Shown one piece after another: positions 35,923-50,751 of a stretch of 64,000 nucleotides of DNA (position 1 is the first letter of the stretch; every line of letters begins with the position of its first letter). A model generated the notes under the pieces. It was given only the letters and a program-made list of their open reading frames with translations, was not told the origin of the DNA and did not search any database. The DNA is from Cucumis sativus (taxonomy: Eukaryota > Streptophyta > Magnoliopsida > Cucurbitales > Cucurbitaceae), in NCBI RefSeq assembly GCF_000004075.3, contig NC_026658.2:372001-436000 (forward strand), read 5' to 3'. A program made the translations under genes and the position numbers.

Positions 35923-38900
35923 ATGGCTTCTACCTCTAATTGGTTGAGTTCACCTTCTTGCTCCATGTTTGAATCCTCGGGGGAGGACCATGCTCTTGGA
36001 CCTATATTCCTATGGTTACGGTTCATTTTCCTTTCACCTTGTGCTCAAAGAGTTTTGTTATCATCTGTTGATCTTCTGTTCTTGGTTGTACTCTTAGCTT
36101 TTGCATTGCAGAAGCTGTTTTCTCGATTCAGGTCAGGTGATCGGATGAACTCCGACATAAGCAAACCTCTCATAGGTAGCAATAGACCTCTTATTACGAC
36201 CACCATCTTGTTCAAACTCTCTCTAATTGTTTCTGGCATGTTAACCATCTGCTACCTTGTCATAAGTATCTTGACGTTTTCCTCAAGTGTTCAATCTACA
36301 TGGAGGATTGTGAATGGTCCATTCTGGTTAGTTCAAGCATTGACTCATGCAGTTATTGCGATCTTGATAATCCATGAAAAAAGATTTAAAGCTTCTAAGC
36401 ATCCTCTTACGCTACGAATTTACTGGGTCATAAATTTCGCAATAATTTCCTTGTTTATGGCATCAGCAATTATGCGTTTGGCCTCTACTGGAGCAACTGC
36501 TGAACTCAATTTGACTTTGGATGACATAATTTCCATAGCCTCATTTCCGTTGTCAGTAGTTCTCCTTTTTGTCTCCATTAAAGGATCAACAGGGGTTCTG
36601 GTGGCTATAGCAGCCAAGGAAGAATTTGATGGACAAAGTGATTTAATTGAATTGGCCTCAAGTAAATTGAACCTGTCTTCATTTGCTTCAGCATCTATTG
36701 TATCAAAGGCCTTTTGGCTGTGGATGAATCCCTTGTTAAGTAAAGGTTACAAAACCCCTCTCCAACTAGAAGAAATTCCAGCTCTTTCACCTCAACATAG
36801 AGCAGAGGTAATGTCAGCCCTCTTTGAATCAAAGTGGCCCAAACCTCATGAAAAGTGCAGTCACCCAGTTCGAACGACCTTGATTCGTTGCTTTTGGAAG
36901 GAAATTGCCTTTACTGCCTCTCTGGCTATTGTACGCACTTGTGTCATGTATGTGGGGCCTGTTCTTATTCAACGTTTCGTAGATTTCAGCGGTGGAAAAA
37001 GAAGCTCCCCATATGAAGGATACTATCTTGTACTGATTCTTCTTGCTGCCAAATTTTTTGAAGTTCTCACTACTCATCACTTTAATTTTAACTCTCAAAA
37101 GACTGGCATGCTCATTCGATGCACACTTATTACTTCTTTGTACAAGAAGGGCTTGAGGCTATCATCATCTTCCAGACAGGATCATGGGGTTGGACAGATT
37201 GTGAATTATATGGCTGTTGATACCCAGCAGCTATCTGACATGATGCTCCAACTGCATGCTGTATGGTTGATGCCATTACAAGTTACCGTTGGTTTGGTAC
37301 TTCTCGCTGCTTATCTAGGCTTTGCTACACTTGTTACACTGCTTGGACTTATTGGTATTCTTATCTTTGTTGTGCTGGGCTCTCGGCGGAACAATAGATT
37401 CCAATTCAATGTAATGAAAAATCGTGATTTACGGATGAAGGCAACAAATGAGATGCTGAATTACATGCGGGTGATCAAGTTTCAAGCGTGGGAGGAGCAC
37501 TTTGATAATAGAATTCAAGCGTTTCGAGAAATGGAATTCGGATGGCTAACCAAATTCTTGTATTCAATGTTTGGTAACATTACAGTCATGTGGAGTGCAC
37601 CAATTGTTGTATCAACTCTCACCTTTGGGGCTGCACTACTGTTGGGTGTCAAACTTGATGCGGGGGTAGTGTTTACAATGACAACTATCTTCAAGTTGCT
37701 GCAAGAGCCTATCCGAACCTTTCCTCAAGCGATGATATCACTTTCACAAGCAATGGTATCACTTGGGAGGTTGGATCAATTCATGTTGAGCAAAGAGTTG
37801 GTTGAAGATTCAGTTGAAAGAACTGAGGGATGCCATGGAAATATTGCTGTGGTAGTTGAGAATGGCCGATTTAGCTGGGTTGACGACACAAATGGAGAAA
37901 TAGTTTTGCATGACATAAATTTGAAGATAAAAAAGGGAGAACTTGCAGCTGTGGTTGGGACTGTGGGATCGGGGAAATCATCTATTTTGGCTTCGATTCT
38001 TGGTGAGATGCATAAATTGTCGGGAAAGGTATAGTTTCTTCTCCTAGAAAGTTTTAAGCAGTGAGCTTAAATGTTTGATAAGCTAGCAGTACAAGTTCAT
38101 TTTACTCCATTTATGACTTGTATATTCAAATCAGCTATCCAATTTAAATCTGAACACAAACAAAAACACATATATGATTACTTTTTAATATCTTATGTTG
38201 CACACTTCCGCAACAGGTTCATGTTTGTGGAACGACTGCATATGTTGCTCAAACTTCATGGATTCAAAATGGCACCATTGAAGAGAATATTTTATTTGGA
38301 TTGCCTATGGATAGAGAGAGATATAGGGAAGTTGTCAGGATTTGTTGCTTAGTAAAAGACTTGGAAATGATGGAGTATGGAGATCAGACAGAGATCGGTG
38401 AGCGCGGTATTAACCTCAGTGGCGGGCAGAAGCAAAGGATACAGCTTGCCCGAGCAGTTTATCAGGACTGTGATATCTATCTTCTTGATGATGTATTTAG
38501 TGCCGTTGATGCTCATACTGGGTCTGAAATTTTTAAGGTAAATATTTTATTTTACGCTACTCTGCTTCGTACGCCCTGCACTCATCTATGTAGAGAATGA
38601 TACAACTTTTTTTCATGACAGCGACAAAGTAATACAATTTGTGAAAAAAATGACTTTTATTGTATGCTCTTTTTTCAATTATGTTACATATTTTAATGAT
38701 TCCTGCTTGTTAAGGTCCCATACAAATGTTTACTTTTTTCCTCCCTACAATTTCAATCTCATAACTCGTCTAACTCATCTTTGGTCTATAACTATGTATC
38801 TTCAGGAATGTGTAAGAGGAGCCCTCAAAGGCAAGACCGTGATACTTGTTACTCATCAAGTCGATTTCTTGCACAATGTCGATGCAATCTTTGTAAGTGC

Positions 38901-41867
38901 TTGAAAACTGTCTATATTTGGTTTCTCAATTACATCTATCAAAATACTGTTGTCTGATATGAGGTTTCGTTGGGTCTTTTTTAATCTTTTTATGGCTTAG
39001 GTCATGAAAGATGGGACAATTGTGCAATCTGGAAAATACAAAGAATTAGTTGAGGGTGGAATGGAATTTGGGGCACTAGTTGCAGCACACGAAACCTCCA
39101 TGGAAATTGTGGATAGCAGCAATCCTACGCTTGAAGTTTCTTCTCCTAAACCTCCTCATTCGCCTTCCCAGCATAGGGTAGCTGCCAATGGCGAAAATGG
39201 CCATGTTGATCAACCAGAGGCTGAAAAGGGTTCATCAAAGCTGATCAAAGATGAGGAGAGGGCAACTGGTAGTGTTAGCTTGGAGGTGTATAAACATTAT
39301 TGCACTGTGGCTTATGGATGGTGGGGAGCTGCAGTGGCCATATTTCTTTCCCTAGTGTGGCAAGGTTCTCTGATGGCTGGTGATTATTGGTTGGCATATG
39401 AAACTTCAGCAGAGCGTGCTTCTACCTTCAATCCTACATTTTTCCTTTCTGTGTACGCTGGAATTGCTGTCCTTTCAGTTTTGTTGGTGGTAGCTAGATC
39501 ATTTACTTTTGTATTTATAGTGCTCAAGACAGCCCAGATTTTCTTTTCACAAATTCTTTCTAGTATCTTGCACGCCCCCATGTCATTTTTCGACACCACA
39601 CCATCGGGAAGAATACTAAGTCGAGTAAGTTTTCCCACCATCAATTTTTCTTTGAAATAGATACTGTTTTACCTTTAGTATGAATGACATTCAAGTTCTT
39701 CTTACCAAGTTCCAACTTTTATTTTCTCCTTTTTGTTTAGGCTTCAAATGATCAGACGAACATTGATGTGTTCATCCCCTTCTTCGTAACTATTGCTACT
39801 GCAATGTACATTACAGTACTCAGTATCTTCATTGTCACATGTCAGTATGCTTGGCCTACAATTTTCCTTGTGATTCCTCTTGTGTATCTCAATGTTTGGT
39901 ACCGGGTAAGGACTTCTTTTATCACAAGGCAAATTTATTACGACCCTTGAATATATGTTCAACCAACCCCATGAAAAGCTCACAGAATTTATACCACATT
40001 TGTCCTCTAGGGATACTACCTTGCTACGGCTCGTGAATTGACGCGCCTTGACTCAATAACTAAAGCACCTGTGATTCACCACTTCTCAGAAAGCATACAA
40101 GGAGTTATGACCATTCGCTCTTTTAGGAAGCAAGATCAGTTTGGTGGAGAAAACATTAGACGAGTAAACAACAATTTGCGTATGGATTTCCACAATAATG
40201 GATCCAATGAGTGGTTAGGATTCCGTTTGGAATTTCTTGGAAGTATAGTGTTCTGCACTTCAACTTTGTTCTTGATCTTACTACCCAGCTCCATTATCAA
40301 GCCTGGTAAGTGAATTGTTCTTCATCACGAGAAAATATGTCAGGTTTCTTAAGAATTTGTCAGATTGTTGCTTAAACTGTCATTACTTATTGCAGAAAAT
40401 GTTGGTCTCACATTGTCATATGGGTTGTCTTTGAACGCTGTCATGTTCTGGGCCATATATATGAGCTGCTTCATCGAGAACAAAATGGTTTCGGTCGAGA
40501 GGGTGAAACAATTTTCTGTTATACCGCCAGAAGCTGCATGGAGAATTAAAGACTCTCTTACTCCCTCCAGCTGGCCATACCGTGGGAATGTTGATATCAA
40601 AGATTTGCAGGTTACTTCTTGAGCTATCTTTCATTTTCTTCCTAAGACCATGTGTTCTTTCTCCAGCGTAATATTACTAACTATGTAGATGTTTCTAGAA
40701 GTGCTAATGTTATTAACCATACGTCAAAGCATTGATCTAATCCCTGATATATCGTAAAATTAAATTCATTTTTTCTTGAGGAACAGGTTCGATATCGGCC
40801 AAACACTCCTCTGGTCCTTAAGGGTCTCACATTAAGTATTCATGGAGGAGAAAAGATTGGTGTAGTTGGTCGAACAGGAAGTGGAAAATCGACTCTAGTC
40901 CAAGTGTTGTTCAGACTGGTTGAACCTTCAGCAGGAAAAATAGTTATTGATGGAATTGACATTTCCACATTGGGGCTTCATGATCTAAGATCTCGGCTTG
41001 GGATTATTCCTCAGGAACCAGTTCTTTTCGAGGGAACAGTGAGAAGCAATATCGACCCAATTGGCCAGTATTCTGATGATGAGATATGGAAGGTACACAT
41101 ATTTTGTTTATATGCTTTGTCCATTGGTTAAAACACACATTATCGTAAAGATTTGAAACATATGAAGTGCTGATGCTGCAGCACGATGAGTATTTCATTT
41201 CTGCCATGATTGTTTGCCATCTTATCTTTACGTTGTTGAATTTGATCTTTTCAATATATGTTGACGATACTTGAATATTATCACTCTTTCAGAGCTTGGA
41301 TCGGTGCCAGCTTAAAGAGGTCGTGGCTTCAAAGCCTGAGAAACTTGATTCTCCAGGTGCTTATCTCATAATTTCATCTTCTCTAATCTTAAAAAGTAAT
41401 GAATGATGGATGGTCTCTAACAATTATTTGTTGCCAAACTCATCAGTTGTTGATAACGGAGAAAACTGGAGTGTGGGACAGAGGCAGCTTCTCTGCCTAG
41501 GGAGGGTCATGCTAAAACGAAGTAGGCTTTTGTTCATGGATGAAGCAACTGCATCAGTCGACTCAAAAACGGACGCTTTGATTCAAAATATCATCCGAGA
41601 AGATTTTAGATCGTGCACAATCATAAGCATAGCTCATAGGATTCCCACAGTCATGGATTGTGACCGAGTTTTGGTTATTGATGCAGGCAAGTTTTCTTAA
41701 CTCAACAAGATTTCAAAACCATCTAAAGGAATAACAAATAACATGTTTTTACTCAACATTGAACAGGGAAAGCAAGAGAATTTGATAGGCCCTCTCAGTT
41801 GCTTCAGAGGCCAACACTTTTTGGTGCATTGGTTCAGGAGTATGCCAATCGATCCCTTGAACTTTAA
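35923..41867 (+). CDS. ABC transporter subfamily C (MRP), AtABCC4/AtABCC14-like
   Basis: Eleven exons: 35923-38028, 38217-38537, 38806-38892, 39001-39624, 39741-39905, 40011-40305, 40396-40610, 40787-41092, 41293-41356, 41447-41686 and 41767-41867. They give 1507 residues (AtABCC4 has about 1516). Architecture: N-terminal TMD0 of hydrophobic helices, TMD1, NBD1, TMD2, NBD2. NBD1 has Walker [10 protein letters not shown] (679-687), signature LSGGQ (769-773) and Walker B IYLLDD (789-794). NBD2 has Walker [10 protein letters not shown] (1299-1307), signature-like SVGQ (1403-1406) and Walker B LFMDEA. Both sites look intact. Family members move glutathione conjugates, folates or other organic anions across the plasma membrane or tonoplast; AtABCC4 has been linked to folate transport in guard cells. 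The substrate here cannot be read from sequence. The last intron is GC-AG. Confidence 0.93.
41687..41766 (+). other. GC-AG intron, last intron of the ABCC gene
   Basis: The family C-terminus ([13 protein letters not shown]) is only recovered if exon 10 ends at 41686 (GATGCAG) and the intron starts GCAAGT, ending AACAG at 41766. The nearest GT (GTTTTC, three bases further on) would shift frame and reach a stop soon after the junction. AG|GCAAGT is the known consensus for the minor GC-AG class. Confidence 0.8.
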
Positions 41868-42971
41868 ATGTGCTGTCTTGCAATTTGTTTGGCTTCTCGA
41901 CGTTGTTTCTCGAGCAGAAACTCAATGGCATAGTTATCCTTGGCCTCACATTTTGTTTTCGATGAGTTAGAAGATGGCGGTAGAAAACAAGGCCTTTGCA
42001 TCCTAATATGGAAAGGATGGAGTAGCAACCTTCACATCAGCTGCTTTGGTAACTGTCAGCATTCTCAATCTATCATTACTCTTTGGGAGCATTTGGCTCA
42101 GTTTTTTTTAGAGAAAATTTAGTAGATTTTGTAAGCTTATTGCTTATTATTGCTTCCCAATCAATTAGTGGGAAGAGCTATACTCAAAAGAAAAGGAAAA
42201 GAGAAGAAGAACAATTATTAGTATTGATCTGTTGAAGAAGTCTCTCTAACCATCTTTTTTCCTTAGTATAACACCTTAGTTATTGCATTTTGCTTTTTGT
42301 AACTTGTGGTTGTTTTCCTTGTTTACTTTAGTGTGTGTGTTTTTTTTAAACTATTAACCCAATTCTATATCAAAAAAAGTTTTAAAGATTATTGTTTTAG
42401 TTTTTGAAATTTTGTAAGTTTGAAAAACTGAGGTTCATGTAGTAAATATTTTTAGTTTTTAAAATTAAGACTGTAGACATAGCTTTCAAATTTCTTCCTT
42501 TACTATATACTTGTGATCAATAACGTTTAAAGAGAATAGTTAGAAATACAAATAATTTCTTACATTCGGTCATGGGAGGAAGTAATTGTGAATAAATAAG
42601 TTATGAATGCTATATAATAAATACCAAAAATATTTTTCTTACATTATAAAACAATATACAAATTGTTTGAATAATGAAAGATGAACATTATAAAAGTATA
42701 TAAAAAAGAATTAGAACATAATTGTTTTAACATTGAAGCACTTATTCAACCACATAAGTAAAAATGGAGCAGTTAATGTAATTTTTGTGGCATCAAATCA
42801 CCATCGTTACACTTTATTCGAAATTGTGTTATTCATTACATGGTATGTATGATTAGAAATTGTGTTATTCATTACATGGTATGTATGATTAGAAATTGTG
42901 TTATTCATTACATAGTATGTATGATTAAGAAGTAAGAATGGTTGGATTGTTTTTGAGCTCGAGAACTCCAT
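41868..42971. other. Intergenic between convergent ABCC and beta-glucosidase genes
   Basis: This stretch should contain both 3' UTRs. No coding region is visible. A (GT)n/poly-T patch lies near 42331-42348 and a three-copy 36-bp tandem repeat is listed at 42820-42927. Confidence 0.45.
42820..42927. repeat. Tandem repeat, 36-bp unit, three copies
   Basis: The unit containing AAATTGTGTTATTCATTACA then TGGTATGTATGATTAG recurs at 42821, 42857 and 42893, that is, with an exact 36-bp period. The third copy differs at one visible site (ATAGTATG for ATGGTATG). It lies just beyond the 3' end of the beta-glucosidase gene. Confidence 0.9.
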
Positions 42972-47149
<4,178 letters not shown>

Positions 47150-49149
47150 CCTTTCCCCCCCTCCTCTTTCAGCTTTTTGGCTCCTGATACCAACATCGAA
47201 CACAAACAAATAGTTAATAATTCTGATCTCTTCACAGACTAATATACTTTCATTTCATTTCATTTACCAAATAACATCATTAATTACAAGCAATCAGCCA
47301 TGAGAATGAGTGATCTCACAGAAGCTTAAAGGAGCGACGATGGCTTCAATTTCACAACAAAAAAAAGTACTCTCCCTCTATGTTTCTTCAAACATCAATA
47401 CCACACCTTTCTTCTTTGAACTTTTCCACAAAGTATGAAAAGTCCATTTTCATACTGTACAATACAAAAGAAAACAAATAGTATATATATATATATATAC
47501 TTGGTTGATGTTTGCACCGAGTCCTTTTCTTGGATTATTCTTTTTATTTTGTGGCTGTTGCTCACTTTGTGGGTTCTTTGTCTTCTTCTGCAATTGATAT
47601 ATTTGGTGTTATGCTTACAAGGAAGGCGAAACAATCCGTTTGTTGTTGTTGTTGCTGCTGCTGCCGACTAAATACAGAGAAGGGAAGATGGTTGTAACCA
47701 AAGACAAAGTATAAAGAACTAATGCAGAATGAAAAGACGAGAGAATCATGGAGGGAAATAGAGCAAAGAGATGGAGAGAGAAGGAAGAAAAAAATTGAAA
47801 AAAGACTTATCTTATGGTCAAATCGGAGTAAAATTAATTTAAAATACCTATAAATTATACCAAAATTTTAAATTTATCATTTATTAAAGTGTATGGTTGA
47901 TGAACGCACTAATAAAAGTCCCTAAAAATATACGTAGATGCATTCGAAGTTATATATATTCATATTTGTTCATCTAACAAAAACGCGGAATCGTATAGCT
48001 TGTTACATGGTAAAGTTTTGTTGTTTGTTTAATTTAATTTGATTCATTTTCCTATGTATTACCCGTTCTAGGAACATTTTCACTAAAAACTAAGGTAATT
48101 AATAACATTTTTTATCGTCTAATTATTTTTTACATTAATCTATAAATACTTGTGATTACATTGGAAATGACATTATTTAATTAGTGGTATTTATTTTACC
48201 AACACACTGTTTGAGTTTGAAATTATTATCTTTAGAATAACAGGCCACTTGTAGTCTTGTGATTTTGGGGGTTAGTTAATTGAAAACTTATGACAATTGA
48301 AGCATTTACCATCACTTTGTGACATATCTCGTGTTCTTCAAAATGGGCCTCAACAGAACTAAGATGCTGATTATCTCCTTAATTGTTTTGAAATTAAAAT
48401 AGCAGATATGCAACCTTCATTTTCAAGTATCAAATTAAATGTATATAATCTAATATATATGTGGTTGAAGAGAGTGGCAAATTGGGAAAAGAAGTAGAAG
48501 ATAGTTCATGGTGCCCCAATGCTTTCTGTTATCCAGGTATTTGCCTTTCTTAATCAACTTCTTCAAATTAGGATTGGAGTTTTGATTCTTTTAGTACTCA
48601 TATATGGATATTGATTGTATCACGATTTGAACTTGTTGTTGTTCCTTATGATTTAGAGGACAACCTTTTTAACGAGGCAAAATGAATAAAAAAAACTTAT
48701 AAAATATAGTAAAATCAAAGATAGAACTCACCACTGCAAGATAACTTATTTCATGCTTTTAAAACCCAGTTTTCTATAAATTATGGATTTTCATTATGTA
48801 CACTTTTTTCTTTTTTAACTTAAACCAACATATAGTATTATAAGAGAGTCATGCATTTGATTGAATTGTGTACCAAATGCCTTCAACTTATTCAATTAAA
48901 ATTTAAGTTGTCCAATCAAAATCTATAAGGTGTAATTTACTCAAAAACAACTAAAATCATTTACAACCTACCTGCCTTTTATATTGCTATAACAACGCTA
49001 AACGACGCAACAAACGCATAAGAAATATATGGAATGTTTTCAATTGTGCCACTTCAAGATTCCTCCATTGTCTATACACTTTCCCCCCATGTTTTACACC
49101 AAAGAAAAAAGGAAGAAAACAAAGAAGACTTCCTGTTTCCATTATTTCA
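47150..49149. other. Divergent intergenic region between beta-glucosidase and lycopene-cyclase genes
   Basis: This 2-kb gap separates two head-to-head genes and must hold both promoters. Visible simple repeats are a perfect TA run in TAGTATATATATATATATAT near 47478-47500 and (GTT)n(GCT)n near 47642-47665. A purine-rich stretch of GAGAGA words lies at 47735-47790. No coding region is supported. Confidence 0.45.
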
Positions 49150-50751
49150 ATGGCAAATTCCCAAATCCTTCTTTCACCGTTTTCATGTCTTCCCCGACTC
49201 CCCTCATATCCAATTCAATCACCATCCAAAAACCGCTTCCAAATTCACTCCACCTTTGCTAAATTTGACAACTTTCTTGACCTTAAACCTGAGTCCAAAC
49301 CTCAACCCCTTAAGCTTGATCTCCCCTTGTTTCACCCCTATTATGATCGTTCCCGCTTCGACGTGGTGGTCGTTGGCGCTGGCCCCATTGGCCTGCGTGT
49401 CGCTGAGCAACTTGGTGGCTTTGGAATCAAAGTGTGCTGTGTGGATCCTTCCCCGCTTTCTCCTTGGTCTAATAACTATGGCGTTTGGGTGGATGAGTTT
49501 GAGGATCTGGGGTTGGAAGATTGCTTACACAAGACTTGGCCTATGGCTTCAGTGTATTTAAGTGATGAGAAAGTCAAGTATTTGGATCGCCCCTACGCTC
49601 AGGTGCTTACCACTTAACCTGATCTCATCTTTGGTGTTTATGTGTTGTTAATTTAGTTTAAAAGATGAAATAGAAACTCATGATAAAAATTAGGAGTGTT
49701 TTTTACAATTTTCTCTGTTTTCAACACAGGTGAGCAGGAAGAAACTGAAGATGAAACTAATGGAAGAATGTATAAGTAAAGGGGTAAAGTTCCACAAAGC
49801 CAAAGTGTGGGAAATCAACCACCAACAATTTGAATCTTCAGTATCTTGCAACGACGGAACCGAAATAAAATCAAACTTAGTAATCGACGCAAGTGGTTTC
49901 ACAAGCAAATTCACAAAGTACTCAGAATCAAACCCAAGAAACTGCGCCTTTCAAATCGCCCACGGAATTTTAGCAGAAGTAGACCACCACCCATTCGATC
50001 TAAACAAAATGGTTCTAATGGATTGGAGAGACACTCATTTGAACAACGAACCATACCTAAGACAAGACAACAAAAAATTCCCAACATTCCTCTACGCAAT
50101 GCCCTTCGATTCAAACCTAATCTTTCTCGAAGAGACTTCCCTCGCCGGCCGGCCGGCGATGCCGTACACAGCAGTGAAAAAGAGGATGGCGGCCAGGTTG
50201 CGGCATTTGGGGATAAAGGTGAAGAGAATTATAGAAGAGGAGAAATGTGTGATTCCGATGGGGGGTGCTCTGCCGAAGATGCCGCAGGCAGTGGTGGGGG
50301 TAGGTGGGGTGGCGGGGATGGTGAACCGGCAAGTGGGTATGCGGTGGTTAAGGGAATGGGGGCGGCGGGGAGGATAGCGAGAGTGGCGGCAGAGGGGGTT
50401 GGTGGTGGCGGTGGGAGGATGATTAGAGGGAGGGCATTGGAGGGGAGGGTTTGGGAAGGAGTGTGGCCAATGGAGGAGAGAAATGTGAGGGAGTTTTATT
50501 GCTTTGGTATGGAGATTTTGGTGAGGCTTGATTTGGATGGGATTAGGGGTTTTTTCAATGCCTTCTTTGATTTGGAACCATCTTATTGGGAGGGTCTTTT
50601 GTCTTCTAGGTTGTCTCTTTTGGAGTTGGGTATGTTGAGTTTATCTCTTTATCAACATGCTTCCTTTAGGTCTAAGCTTGATATTCTTACTAAGTCCCCT
50701 CTTCCTCTTCTTCAAATGATGGCTAATCTTACCCTCCATGCTTTGGGATGA
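49150..50751 (+). pseudogene. Chromoplast lycopene beta-cyclase / capsanthin-capsorubin-synthase-like gene with one intron and a frameshift
   Basis: Exon 1 is 49150-49602 and exon 2 is 49730-50751, joined by a GT-AG intron of 127 bp (YAQ|VSRKKLK, phase 0). The product starts with a plastid transit-like region. FAD/NAD-binding DVVVVGAGPIGL begins at residue 71 and is followed by DPSPLSPWSNNYGVW, VIDASGF, FLEETSL and CVIPMGG, all diagnostic of the lycopene cyclase/CCS/neoxanthin-synthase family. After AGMV (GTG at 50321-50323) the frame is lost: the expected His codon is represented by AA at 50324-50325, and homology resumes one frame over at CCG 50326 (PASGYAVV) and runs to TGA at 50749-50751. 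Read in the first frame, the protein ends at 50377. Total family-like length is about 490 residues, near the usual 498. Residues after the break (KGMGAAGRIARVAAEG) are poorly conserved. It is either a decayed gene or an assembly error in a G-rich tract. Confidence 0.85.

Noticed and set aside
39741..40041. A suspected frameshift at the ABCC exon 5/6 junction
   Set aside because: On rereading, exon 6 starts at 40011 and GGATACTACCTTGCTACG keeps the frame; the gene is intact there.
49846..50751. The long 301-codon frame in the cyclase gene taken as a separate protein
   Set aside because: Only its 3' half, from 50326, matches the cyclase family; the first part is Arg/Gly-rich out-of-frame reading.
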